Source: RI-153 sp963752935 (GTDB lineage: Bacteria; Chloroflexota; Anaerolineae; Caldilineales; Caldilineaceae). From it: a stretch of DNA of 64,000 nucleotides. A model generated the notes under the pieces. That model made no database searches and was not told where the DNA came from. It worked only from the letters and a program-made list of their open reading frames with translations. The translations under genes were made by a program, and so were the position numbers. Shown here in pieces: positions 17,002-25,156 of this stretch (its first letter is position 1; each line of letters opens with the position of its first letter). Where the stretch lies: NCBI GenBank assembly GCA_963752935.1, contig CAVWAL010000009.1, positions 620,001 through 684,000 on the forward strand, given 5' to 3'.

Positions 17002-17157
17002 GGGTGTGTCCCAAATTATTGGGTGGGTCCATGTCTACCGGGAAGCCACGACGGATGGACACGGAGGTCCATCCCTACGTGTAGGGACCGGCCTCTGTGC
17101 CGGTCCGTTCTGGGTAGCTGCCCTGAAGTTCAGAACCGAAAAACTTGGGACGCACCC
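17002..17157 (+). mobile_element. MITE-like element, copy 2 (156 bp, 9-bp target duplication)
   Basis: Second copy of the element at 4816-4970, same orientation, with about 93% identity by eye. The ends are GGGTGTGTCCCA and TGGGACGCACCC. The flanking direct repeats GCGGCAAAC (16993-17001) and GCGGCAATC (17158-17166) agree in 8 of 9 bases, so this insertion is probably older. The two internal 8-bp hairpin stems are intact. The second loop has changed from CTCCGT to CTCTGT, which still pairs with ACGGAG through one G-U wobble. It sits upstream of the metal ATPase promoter. Confidence 0.87.
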
Positions 17158-17369
17158 GCGGCAATCGGGCATATATCAGAAGAGTCGGAACAGTGACCGA
17201 TGCAACGCCAGCGCCGGGTGAGTCCGACCGCAGCGGTCGGCGCCCGGAGCCTGCGGAGGGCGTATCGAAGATTCGATCGGCGTTTTCCTACACTACCTTC
17301 GTGGCGGAAAGTCCGGAAATGTCTCCTCATTGCGCCGTCACACGATCGCCGGATGCGAGAGAATACACG
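17158..17369. other. Intergenic region after the mobile element
   Basis: No protein-like frame. It contains the short inverted words CGACCGCAGCGGTCG near 17224 and the right-hand 9-bp target duplication of the mobile element. It forms the 3' flank of the sucrase/ferredoxin-like gene. Confidence 0.4.
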
Positions 17370-18296
17370 TCATGCGCGCTGACTATATGAGTGTAGAGCA
17401 TACTGCGGCACCGGTTCGCCACTCTGCTTGCTGCAACTGGTGGGGTTGCTAAACGAGGAAAGGCAGACGTCCACGCTGATCAGATGGTGGACCTGGGTAT
17501 CGACTGCGACAAACTCAGCCGACACTTGCGTCTCGCCGCTTTGGCTGTGGGCGGCCAGCCGAAACGCGTTGAGACTGAGCACGCCGGTTTCCCGGCGCAG
17601 GAAGGCTTCGGCGGCCTGCACAGCACCGGCATAGGTGGAACGTCCCCGGTAGCGGTCGAGGCGATAGAGTTCGCCGTGCTGGTGGGCGCGGATCAGGGGG
17701 GCAGCATCATCGGCCTCTACCCAGCCATAGGTGACGGCCTCGGGCAAACAGACCAGGGTGGCGGCGAATCGGTGTCCGCCGATGTGGGTGGTCTGCCAGA
17801 CCTGCGCCGGTGCAATTTCGGCCATCAGGCGGTAGATAGGCACTCCCCATTTGGCGCAACAGAGATCGCGCTTTCCATTCGTGCAAACGAGGAAAAGCGG
17901 ATCTTGAGTGCGCTGCGTCTCGAAGACCGGATCGCGATTCAGCAGCGCAGCCAGATCGAATTCGAGCAGATCGGCGTAGTCCGTCAGTGGAATACGATAG
18001 AGCCGCGGATCGGCGTCGTCGGCCAGCCCCACAAAGAACTGGATGCCGTCCCCAGCAAAACCGGCGCTCTGTTTGATGAACTGCACACGGGCGCCGGGAA
18101 CCGTCTTTTCCCAGGTGGCCAGCCGATCTTTGACGGCGACAGGCAGATCGCTTTCGACCAATGCCTTGTTCCCCCACGGCTGCGGCACCTCTAGCACCAG
18201 CCAGACCGTGGTCAATTCGGCGGCGGTGCCGGCCAACTGTTCCTCACTGGCGCGAGACAGTTCCATGCAGAAGAAGTCTTGATGCGTGATTGTCAT
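17370..18296 (-). CDS. Sucrase/ferredoxin-like family protein
   Basis: 308 residues, ATG 18296 after AGGATC. The block VCTNGKRDLCCAKWG, followed by TTHIGGHRFAATLVCLPEAVTYG, is diagnostic of the sucrase/ferredoxin-like family, whose C-terminal domain has a thioredoxin-like [2Fe-2S] ferredoxin fold. The N-terminal half, with EVPQPWGNKAL, is the usual partner domain. The biochemical role of the family is poorly defined despite the name. It lies 30 bp after the MFS gene on the same strand and may be cotranscribed with it. Confidence 0.83.
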   Translation of the reverse strand: MTITHQDFFCMELSRASEEQLAGTAAELTTVWLVLEVPQPWGNKALVESDLPVAVKDRLATWEKTVPGARVQFIKQSAGFAGDGIQFFVGLADDADPRLYRIPLTDYADLLEFDLAALLNRDPVFETQRTQDPLFLVCTNGKRDLCCAKWGVPIYRLMAEIAPAQVWQTTHIGGHRFAATLVCLPEAVTYGWVEADDAAPLIRAHQHGELYRLDRYRGRSTYAGAVQAAEAFLRRETGVLSLNAFRLAAHSQSGETQVSAEFVAVDTQVHHLISVDVCLSSFSNPTSCSKQSGEPVPQYALHSYSQRA

Positions 18297-18326
18297 GGTT
18301 GATCCTGTGTTGATCCTGTATAGTCG

Positions 18327-19691
18327 CTATTCAGCAAGAACGCCGTGCACCGGGTGCCGTGGATCTTTCACCCAGAAGTGCAACAGGGCGACGGCGATCA
18401 GGGCGATCACGCTGCAGAGGGCAAAGAGCCAGGCGTAGCCCATCAGCGCGATCCAGCCGCCGAGCAGGGGTGCGACAAGGTTGACCGCGCCCAAACCGCT
18501 GTTGGTGATCCCGGCGTAGGTGGGCCGCCTGCTGCGATCGGCGTACTCCATCACGATCATCAGGCCCGAGACGATGGTAGAAGCCGTATAGGCGCCCAGC
18601 AAAAAGAAGACGGCGTAGAACCAGTCGGCGCTGGGCGCCCACCAGGCTAAACCAAATGCCAGCGCCGCCATCAACGCGCCCAGCTCCAACGAGAGTTTGT
18701 GGCCGAACCGATCGGCGAGCAGACCCAACCCCAGATTGCCGGCCGTCTGCCCCACGAGCAGCACTGCCGTGAAGTAGCCAACCGTCTGATCCGGCAGATC
18801 GAACCGCGTGACGGCAGACACCGTCACAAACCCCAGCCCCATCGCCGCCAGTGTGATGAGGAGGCGCACCACAAAGAAGCGGCGAAAACGGTGATCCTGG
18901 CGTAGGATGCGACCCAGTTTGCGTCGAATATCCAGATCCTGCAGGGTGTCGGCATCGACGGCACGCGCCGGTTCCCGGGTCAAGGAGATGGCGATCCAAC
19001 TGAGGAAGATGAAGAGCGCGCACAACCCAAACAGAATGACGAAATTGTAGGGGAAGGCCTGCTCCTCTAAAATGCGCCCACTGAGGATGGCGCCCGCAGC
19101 GCCGGTAGCTGTGCCCAGAAAAGACATCACCCCCATGAAGCGGCCACGCCGATTGACGGGGAAGCAGCCGGCCACCATATCCTGCCAGGCCGGCGCGATG
19201 ATGCCCGCGCCGAATTGGTGCATGGCAAAGGTCAAGAAGAAGACCAGCAACGCGGCCGGCGGCGAAACCAGGGCCAGCAACGCCGCCAACGGCCAAAGCA
19301 TCACAGGCAGGCGTTCGGTGATCAGCCCCAGATTCACCACCCAGGGTTTCTTACGTGCCGATCGCTCGATTGTCCCCGCGCTCAAGAGTTGCGGCAGATA
19401 CCAGCCCGCCTGCGCCAGAACAGCCACCAACCCGATCAGCAATGGGTTGTCGGAAAGCTTGCTCACGAAGAGCGGCAGAACCGTGGTGGATGTAGCGAAA
19501 CTGAGGCCAAAGAAGAAAAACGTCCCATCCAGCACATTAACCGTGAAGTTCCAGCGGTAGTTGCGCAGGACCTCGGCTTCTACCTCGGCGTCCGTACGCT
19601 GGGGGACGCTTTCATCGAGGTGCAGCAAGCGCCGCAGCGGTGCCCATGCCATCACGCTGCGGCGGCGCCGGACAGTTGTTACCGTTTGCAT
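18327..19691 (-). CDS. MFS transporter
   Basis: 454-residue polytopic protein with about 12 hydrophobic segments and an N-terminal soluble tail of ~50 residues. Typical MFS loops are present: NRRGRFMGVMSFLGT and GLLADRFGHKLSLELGALM, the latter resembling the conserved loop between helices of each half. Its start overlaps the end of the O-methyltransferase gene by 13 bp, so the pair is probably one operon; an exporter of a methylated product is one possibility. The substrate is unknown. Confidence 0.82.
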   Translation of the reverse strand: MQTVTTVRRRRSVMAWAPLRRLLHLDESVPQRTDAEVEAEVLRNYRWNFTVNVLDGTFFFFGLSFATSTTVLPLFVSKLSDNPLLIGLVAVLAQAGWYLPQLLSAGTIERSARKKPWVVNLGLITERLPVMLWPLAALLALVSPPAALLVFFLTFAMHQFGAGIIAPAWQDMVAGCFPVNRRGRFMGVMSFLGTATGAAGAILSGRILEEQAFPYNFVILFGLCALFIFLSWIAISLTREPARAVDADTLQDLDIRRKLGRILRQDHRFRRFFVVRLLITLAAMGLGFVTVSAVTRFDLPDQTVGYFTAVLLVGQTAGNLGLGLLADRFGHKLSLELGALMAALAFGLAWWAPSADWFYAVFFLLGAYTASTIVSGLMIVMEYADRSRRPTYAGITNSGLGAVNLVAPLLGGWIALMGYAWLFALCSVIALIAVALLHFWVKDPRHPVHGVLAE

Positions 19692-20341
19692 GCAAGCATC
19701 AACCCGTCGCCAATCGGCACAAGGCTCATTTCCACACGCTGGTCATTGCGAATTCGTTCATTGAGCGAGCGGATCACCTTTGTGCTTTCGTCCTGACGCG
19801 TCGTGTCTGCGATGCGTCCGCCCCAGAGCGTATTGTCGATGCCGATGACACCGCCGGGCCGCACCAGCTCTACGCAGAGATCATAGTAGTGTGGATAGTT
19901 GGGCTTGTCGGCGTCGATGAAGGCGAAGTCAAACGAGTTGGCCTGCCCATCGTCGAGCAGTGCGCGCAGCGAGTCCATGCCCGGCCCGAGGCGCAGATCG
20001 ATCTTGTGGGCCACGCCGGCCTCTTGCCAGAAGGGCCGCCCCACCGACGTGTACTCGTCGCTGACGTCACAGGCGATAAGGCGTCCATCTTCGGGCAAAG
20101 CCAGCGCCACAACCAGCGCACTGTACCCGGTGAACGTGCCGACTTCCAGACAGCGCCTGGCGCCAATTGCTTTGATCAAGAACTGCATGAATTGCCCTTG
20201 CTCCGGTGCAATCTGCATGTCGGCCTCGGCCATGGTGGCGGTGCGGGCACGCAGACGCTGCAACACATCGCGATCACGCACAGTCGTTTCTACGAGGTGG
20301 CGGTGCAGATCCTCACCAAGCTGATATGTTCGATTCGTCAT
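19679..20341 (-). CDS. Class I SAM-dependent O-methyltransferase (catechol OMT-like)
   Basis: 220 residues from ATG 20341, which follows AAAGGACAG; the frame opens further upstream without a ribosome site. The S-adenosylmethionine loop is LEVGTFTGYSALVVALALP, the acidic strand end is IACDVSD, and FDFAFIDADKPNYPHYYD plus IGIDNTLWGG match the metal-binding and substrate region of bacterial caffeoyl-CoA/catechol O-methyltransferases. The natural acceptor is unknown. Its 3' end overlaps the MFS gene start, so translation is coupled. Confidence 0.9.
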   Translation of the reverse strand: MTNRTYQLGEDLHRHLVETTVRDRDVLQRLRARTATMAEADMQIAPEQGQFMQFLIKAIGARRCLEVGTFTGYSALVVALALPEDGRLIACDVSDEYTSVGRPFWQEAGVAHKIDLRLGPGMDSLRALLDDGQANSFDFAFIDADKPNYPHYYDLCVELVRPGGVIGIDNTLWGGRIADTTRQDESTKVIRSLNERIRNDQRVEMSLVPIGDGLMLACKR

Positions 20342-20463
20342 CGTCTGTCCTTTCAATGGGCAGCAAAGTCTCAAGGGGGAATAGATTCTCAGAAAAAACC
20401 GCGCTGCGGATGGTCGCAGCGCGGGACACATTGTACACCGGTTCAGAACCGCTTTGCACCTTT

Positions 20464-21300
20464 TTACAGCCAGTATCCCGCCGCCACCACGAGCACCGTA
20501 GCAATTCCCAATCCCAGTTCGATGAAACCGATGGTCTTTACGCTCACCATCCAGCGCCGCGACGAGAGGCCATGTACGGCGCGCAGCAGCAGCACCCCAA
20601 AGGGAACGATGCTAAGCCAGGGCAACAGATCGATCTGGGCTAGTTCCGCCACCAAGAGGATGGCGATGACGTGGGAGAGGATGGGCACGATGGGGTCAGG
20701 TTCCTTTCCCCGATCCAGACGCAGACGCGCACGCACAAAGAGGATGGACGGCACAGCACGCGCGGCCAGCACCACCCACAAGGCCAGACTCGGGCCAATC
20801 AACCAGCCATCGAGCAACGCCATACTGGCTGTCGCCGACCCCAGCGCAAGCGGAGCAGAGAGTTCGGCCTGCCACGTCCGCCCGGGCTGCGTTAGATCAT
20901 AAGTGAGAAAAACAATGCCAAAGGGCAGCGCCAACAAGGAAGGCAGCAGCCAATCCGAACCGGAGAGGCGTACGGTCATCGCCACTGCGACCGCGGCGAT
21001 GACTGCGTAGAGGCCGGCAAACTGCCAGGCCAGCTTTGTGCGCGCAAACGTGCGCCCCCGGCGTAGATCGGCCAGAATGATTTTGGCCGGTTGGCGCAGC
21101 AGAAAGACCGCTGTCACGGCCAACGACAAAAGCGCCGCCGAGATAGACGGCGCCACCAGCAATCCTAGCGCGATGGGTTCAAGCAAAAATCCCCATCCGC
21201 CGTGTTCCACAGGCAATGCTACCGTGCGCCAGGAAACCTGCGTAGAGGATCGGGGCTTTACAGTCTGTACTTTTGATCGAAGTCGTCGTTCAGTTCGCAT
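20464..21300 (-). CDS. YwiC-like family membrane protein
   Basis: About 278 residues with eight or more hydrophobic segments. The opening LPVEHGGWGFLLEPIALGLL is the hallmark of the YwiC-like family (PVEHGxWGF). A later conserved arginine region is ILFVRARLRLDRGK. The function of the family is not established. A TAAAAT box with an upstream TGG lies at 21309-21314, only a few bases before the in-frame GTG at 21306 and ATG at 21300, so the message may be leaderless; no ribosome site is seen. Confidence 0.78.
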   Translation of the reverse strand: MRTERRLRSKVQTVKPRSSTQVSWRTVALPVEHGGWGFLLEPIALGLLVAPSISAALLSLAVTAVFLLRQPAKIILADLRRGRTFARTKLAWQFAGLYAVIAAVAVAMTVRLSGSDWLLPSLLALPFGIVFLTYDLTQPGRTWQAELSAPLALGSATASMALLDGWLIGPSLALWVVLAARAVPSILFVRARLRLDRGKEPDPIVPILSHVIAILLVAELAQIDLLPWLSIVPFGVLLLRAVHGLSSRRWMVSVKTIGFIELGLGIATVLVVAAGYWL

Positions 21301-21394
21301 GGTCACGCTATTTTACCATGTATTCGTTTCTACATGCTCCACAAAAGATATGCGGGTGTACTTTAGATTCGGGGCGAACTTGGCCTCCAACAGA

Positions 21395-21480
21395 GTAGGG
21401 GTTTGGTGGGGCGGGAAACCGACGTCGCTCTGGGCGCCTCCTACCGGCGAAACTACCTGCCGCCCCACCCAAACCCCTAC
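21395..21480. repeat. Long inverted repeat in the gap before the YwiC-like gene
   Basis: Arms 21395-21414 and 21460-21480 pair over 20 bp with a single bulged base; the loop is about 45 nt. It fills the gap between the YwiC-like gene start and the PPOX gene stop (both minus strand). It could terminate the PPOX transcript or be another mobile hairpin element. No T-run follows. Confidence 0.6.
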
Positions 21481-21541
21481 GACCTGCCCTTCAAACCTGA
21501 AGGACACCCAATCCGGCATCCCAAAGCCGGCTCTCAAACCA

Positions 21542-21934
21542 CTATCCCATTGTGGAAACTTTGTCAGGCCGAATTTTGTAGATCACACGCACCTCACCCT
21601 CACTCAAATTGGGGTAATCGCGCCCGTTGTACTTGTGCGAAAGTGCGTTGATGTGGTCGACTGCACCTTCCTCGGTGTCTTCGACCACTGTCCCCTGGAT
21701 CCCGACGTAGCGATAGGGATTGTCGGGGTCTTGCACGCTGAGCGCGACCGCCGGATTGGCCTGGAGCTTACGATCTTTGACACGTCCCCGCGCGGTGTTG
21801 AAGAGGATATATGTGCCATCATAGTCGATCCAGACCGGGGTGACCTGGGGCACACCGTTTTCGCCGACGGTGGCAATGTGCGCAAATGCTTTCTTTCGGA
21901 AGATGTCTTCGTGCGATGCCGGAACCGATGCCAT
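21542..21934 (-). CDS. PPOX-class F420-dependent/FMN-binding oxidoreductase
   Basis: 130 residues from ATG 21934, preceded by AAAGGAG. The split-barrel fold is seen in AFAHIATVGENGVPQVTPVWIDYDG, FNTARGRVKDRKL and VALSVQDPDNPYRYVGIQG, typical of PPOX-class proteins that bind FMN or F420. It may reduce small substrates with F420H2 or bind haem or flavin. The gene is monocistronic, with an inverted repeat in its leader at 21967-22001. Confidence 0.85.
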   Translation of the reverse strand: MASVPASHEDIFRKKAFAHIATVGENGVPQVTPVWIDYDGTYILFNTARGRVKDRKLQANPAVALSVQDPDNPYRYVGIQGTVVEDTEEGAVDHINALSHKYNGRDYPNLSEGEVRVIYKIRPDKVSTMG

Positions 21935-21966
21935 TGTGATCTCCTTTCGATCAGACAAGACGCAAT

Positions 21967-22001
21967 CGCTCGCAGCGAAACAGCGTTGAGTGCTGCGAGC
22001 G
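21967..22001 (-). promoter_or_regulatory. Leader hairpin upstream of the PPOX gene
   Basis: CGCTCGCAGC (21967-21976) and GCTGCGAGCG (21992-22001) form a perfect 10-bp stem with a 15-nt loop, 33 bp before the start codon. It may act as an operator or an mRNA structure. Confidence 0.4.
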
Positions 22002-22123
22002 GTTACATAGATATGATATCGAACACGCTGATGTTACCCAAACTGGACACGCTATACGAGTGGACTGCTTACAGTTTGGCGACCAATTCAAAGGGTGCGT
22101 TTCAACGGTTCCCGATGCACTCA

Positions 22124-22132
22124 TGGTATAAT
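22124..22132 (+). promoter_or_regulatory. Extended -10 promoter of the cation diffusion facilitator
   Basis: TGGTATAAT, a perfect -10 box with the TGN extension, 121 bp before the proposed start. The -35 region is weak, as usual for extended -10 promoters. Confidence 0.5.
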
Positions 22133-22253
22133 GGCCTCCTCTGTTGCGCTCGCTCTCAGCCGAATCAAGAAGTGTCTCCACTATCAACTTGGCCCGAATT
22201 TTAGGACTTTCCCTACTGGCTGTGTAGGGATGAATCGTCTACCATAAGTTGAT

Positions 22254-23759
22254 TTGCCGGCAACGGCAACTGCTCAACAAACTGGCAAATCGTCATTGTA
22301 CACTGCTACCCTGGATGACCGCATGCATCGTGATTTTCACGCCATTGAACGCACCCTGATTATTTCGTTCTTCTTGAACCTGGTTGCCACCGCTGCCAAA
22401 CTGGGCGTAGGGTTCTGGACAGGTGCGCTTTCGTTGATTGCCGACGGTTTAGACACGCTTTTCGACAGCGTGGCCAATGTGATCGGCGTCGTTGCTGTAC
22501 GACTGGGAAGCCGCCCTCCCGATGTGGATCACCCGTATGGACATCGTAAATTCGAGACCATTGCCGCCATCTTCATTGCTACGCTGCTTTTCGTCACAGC
22601 CTGGGAATTGGCTACGGGCGCCGTCGAGCGTTTCTTTGAAGGTGTAGCACCCGAAGTCAACGCCTGGAGTGTAGCCGCCTTGATCTTTGGCGGCATTGTG
22701 CAGGGGCTGACCGGTTGGTGGGAAATGCGCCGCGGACACGCGCTGCAAAGCGAAGTCCTGGTGGCCGATGCACGCCACGCCATCACCAGTCTTTTCGTCA
22801 GCAGCGCCGTATTGATCGGCCTTGTCCTGGTTTACTTTGGCTATGCCTGGGCCGATGCCCTGGTTGCACTGTTTGTAGCGGGCATGATCGCCAAGATCGG
22901 CGTCGACACGGTATTGGAAAATGTGCCTGCCTTGGTGGATCGCGCACCCTTGACCCCAGATGCCATCGGCCGAGTCGTGGCGAACGTAGAGGGCGTAGAG
23001 AGTTTCCATCGAGTGCGCAGTCGCGGCACGCTGGACAGTATCGCCGTGGACCTGCATGTGCGCGTCGATCCGCGGTTGTCGGTGCAGGCAGCCAACGGTA
23101 TTGCCGACGAAGTCAGACGTCGCCTCTTGAACCTCGACGGCGTCGACGATGTCACCGTCCACTTGGAGGCGCAGCGTGGGCCAGAAAGCAAAGCGGCCTT
23201 GTATCAGGCGGCAAAACTGGTCGCCGACGAAGAGGGTGTAACGCTCCACGAGTTTTGGGTGCAACAGATCGATGATCACATTGGGATGCACTTGCATGTG
23301 GGCGTCGACCCCAATTTGACGCTCGCCGAAGCCCATGCTGTGGTCGATCGACTGGAGAGAACCATCCAGGAACGCTTGCCGGAGGTATCGACAATCTACA
23401 GCCATATTGAGACGGCGGTGATTGACATCCTCCCCACGGCACGCGTTACCCACGGGCTGCAAGAACGCATCGAGCGGGCCATCATGGCCGCTGCCGATGA
23501 GATTCCGGCACTCAGTCACGCGCACGAAATCCAGGTTCATCAGGTCGAAGGGCGGTTGTTCATTGCGGCGGAAGCACTGGTCGACGGCAATCTTTCGGTG
23601 AGCGAGGCGCACGACCTGAGCACAGAGATGCAAGAGAGCATCCGCTCCCGAGTGCCCAACGTCGGTGAAGTGCTCGTCCACCTGGAGCCAATTCCCGGCG
23701 TAGAACAAAGACAGTTGGACGTGTTGCCCGAATCTGAACTAGATCCGTATTCTGCTTAG
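22254..23759 (+). CDS. Cation diffusion facilitator with three C-terminal dimerisation domains
   Basis: About 500 residues. Residues ~25-215 form the six-helix CDF channel; three repeats of the cytoplasmic ZT-dimer ferredoxin-like fold follow (~220-300, ~305-385, ~395-485), seen in LHVRVDPRLSVQAANGIADE, LHVGVDPNLTLAEAHAVVDR and EALVDGNLSVSEAHDLSTEM. Most CDF proteins have one such domain. Helix 2 has D-x3-D (GLDTLFDS), while the helix 5 site reads DARHAITS, with serine where HxxxD normally has aspartate, so metal specificity may be altered. The start is uncertain: TTG 22254 lacks a good ribosome site and ATG 22323 is an alternative. Confidence 0.85.
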   Translation: MPATATAQQTGKSSLYTATLDDRMHRDFHAIERTLIISFFLNLVATAAKLGVGFWTGALSLIADGLDTLFDSVANVIGVVAVRLGSRPPDVDHPYGHRKFETIAAIFIATLLFVTAWELATGAVERFFEGVAPEVNAWSVAALIFGGIVQGLTGWWEMRRGHALQSEVLVADARHAITSLFVSSAVLIGLVLVYFGYAWADALVALFVAGMIAKIGVDTVLENVPALVDRAPLTPDAIGRVVANVEGVESFHRVRSRGTLDSIAVDLHVRVDPRLSVQAANGIADEVRRRLLNLDGVDDVTVHLEAQRGPESKAALYQAAKLVADEEGVTLHEFWVQQIDDHIGMHLHVGVDPNLTLAEAHAVVDRLERTIQERLPEVSTIYSHIETAVIDILPTARVTHGLQERIERAIMAAADEIPALSHAHEIQVHQVEGRLFIAAEALVDGNLSVSEAHDLSTEMQESIRSRVPNVGEVLVHLEPIPGVEQRQLDVLPESELDPYSA

Positions 23760-23781
23760 GTTCGCAATCCAATATAAAGGA

Positions 23782-23790
23782 TGTTATAAT
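23782..23790 (+). promoter_or_regulatory. Extended -10 promoter giving a probable leaderless mRNA
   Basis: TGTTATAAT (TGN plus perfect TATAAT) ends seven bases before the ATG at 23798. A transcript starting ~7 bp downstream would begin at or next to the A of the start codon, and no ribosome site exists between them. Confidence 0.65.
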
Positions 23791-23797
23791 CCGCACC

Positions 23798-24925
23798 ATG
23801 AATCGAGAAGTATCCACATCCTCGTTGTCATCCATCCGCCGTTGTCCTAATTGCGGGACACGCGTTGCACAGAATGCAGATACCTGCTATTTCTGTGGAC
23901 ACGACCTGACCAAAACACAGCGCACGCGCCGCCACATTACGTGGATGGACCTTGCGTTGGTTGTGGCGTTGTTGGCTGTGGTGGTGATCTGGTGGCGGAT
24001 GGCGGGCAGTACGCAACGGCCTGCCGCAGCACTGGTGGATTTGCCCACGCAAGTTCCTACCCTGGTCGCGGCGCCCGAGCAGAATGAGGCAGCCGCGCCG
24101 GTGACCAACGGCGAATCTGTGGTGGCGGTGGCGACCGAAGAAGCGCAACTTTCCCCTCTCGAAGAACTCGATTTACCAAACCCCTACAGCCTGAGACATG
24201 AGGTGCAGGCAGGCGAGACGCTGTTGGGCATCTCTAGCCTTTACGGTATCGCCGTTGATGAGATCAAAGCCGCCAACAACCTTCAAGACGAGTTGATCCG
24301 GATCGGCGACGAGTTGATCATTCCCGTGCCCGAAGCGCTGGCCGAAGCAGACCTCGATCAGGTCGTATCCTCGGTCTTCAAATATCGTGTCCAATCCGGC
24401 GACTCGGTGGTCTCTATCGCCATTCGCTTTGGGACACAAGTCGAAAATATCCTCGAAGCGAACCGCCTGAGCGCCACTGACTTCATTCAGCCAGGACAAA
24501 CGCTGCTGATCCCTGTGGAGCAGGTGCCTTCAGCCGTCCTGGCATCGAGCGAGACGGCGCGCTCCCTGGATCAATCGACGAAGGCAGCCTACGAAGCGCC
24601 CCGCATGATTGGTCCTCAAGATACCGAAACGATTCCCGCCGCCGAACAAATCCTCTTTCGCTGGATCAGCGTCGATCTGCTCGAACCCAACGAGTGGTAT
24701 GTGCTGCGTATCTGGCCGCTGGACGGCACCCTCGATCTGCCCCCAACCATCTGGACAAAGACCAACAGTTATCGGCTGGGCATTGAATGGGCGCCGCCCA
24801 CAGGGCGTTCGGCCCGCTACGGCTGGCAAGTCACCGTGGTCCGCGTCCTCGCCGATGTAGGTGACGGTCGTGAGATCCAGACGGCCAGCGCGCCCAGCGA
24901 CGTACGCACTTTCACCTGGCAGTAA
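23798..24925 (+). CDS. Zinc-ribbon, single-pass membrane protein with two LysM domains
   Basis: 375 residues. The N-terminal zinc ribbon is CPNCG...CYFCG (residues ~16-33). A single membrane helix follows (LALVVALLAVVVIWW, ~52-66), then a Ala/Pro-rich linker. Two LysM domains occupy ~132-176 (HEVQAGETLLGISSLYGI) and ~194-240 (YRVQSGDSVVSIAIRFGT); a C-terminal ~100-residue beta-rich region follows. LysM binds peptidoglycan or glycans, so the C-terminus should be outside and the zinc ribbon in the cytoplasm. The role is otherwise unknown. The transcript appears leaderless. Confidence 0.8.
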   Translation: MNREVSTSSLSSIRRCPNCGTRVAQNADTCYFCGHDLTKTQRTRRHITWMDLALVVALLAVVVIWWRMAGSTQRPAAALVDLPTQVPTLVAAPEQNEAAAPVTNGESVVAVATEEAQLSPLEELDLPNPYSLRHEVQAGETLLGISSLYGIAVDEIKAANNLQDELIRIGDELIIPVPEALAEADLDQVVSSVFKYRVQSGDSVVSIAIRFGTQVENILEANRLSATDFIQPGQTLLIPVEQVPSAVLASSETARSLDQSTKAAYEAPRMIGPQDTETIPAAEQILFRWISVDLLEPNEWYVLRIWPLDGTLDLPPTIWTKTNSYRLGIEWAPPTGRSARYGWQVTVVRVLADVGDGREIQTASAPSDVRTFTWQ

Positions 24926-24943
24926 CCCCGGCAATCACCGGGG
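24926..24943 (+). terminator. Short GC hairpin after the LysM gene
   Basis: CCCCGG-CAATCA-CCGGGG directly after the stop codon. It lacks a T-run, so it would be a weak or factor-assisted terminator. Confidence 0.4.
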
Positions 24944-24958
24944 CAACAACCTGTCTAC

Positions 24959-24987
24959 TTGGCAATTTCCTCTGAAAATTGTATAGT
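24959..24987 (+). promoter_or_regulatory. Sigma-70-type promoter of the sugar isomerase operon
   Basis: TTGGCA (24959-24964), a 17-bp spacer and TATAGT (24982-24987) make a near-consensus promoter. GTATAG is repeated directly at 24981 and 24995, with the palindrome CGTACG between, a possible operator. An 11-bp imperfect stem (about 25006-25044) lies in the leader, which is ~160 nt long. Confidence 0.6.
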
Positions 24988-25156
24988 TCGTACGGTATAG
25001 ACCGCGCTTCGCAGTTGTCTACTGCGAGTGGCGACTGCGGAGCGGGCTATGCATTACACACAACTACCCACAGTTGAGTACCGATACCCGTTTACGCAGT
25101 TTTATCAAGATTCATAGTCACAGACAACTCTCAAACGACGCTGCAAGGAGGCACGT

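Noticed and set aside
22449..23708. Antisense open frame over the cation diffusion facilitator
   Set aside because: The plus-strand protein has full CDF and ZT-dimer structure; the antisense frame is cysteine/histidine-rich noise without a ribosome site.
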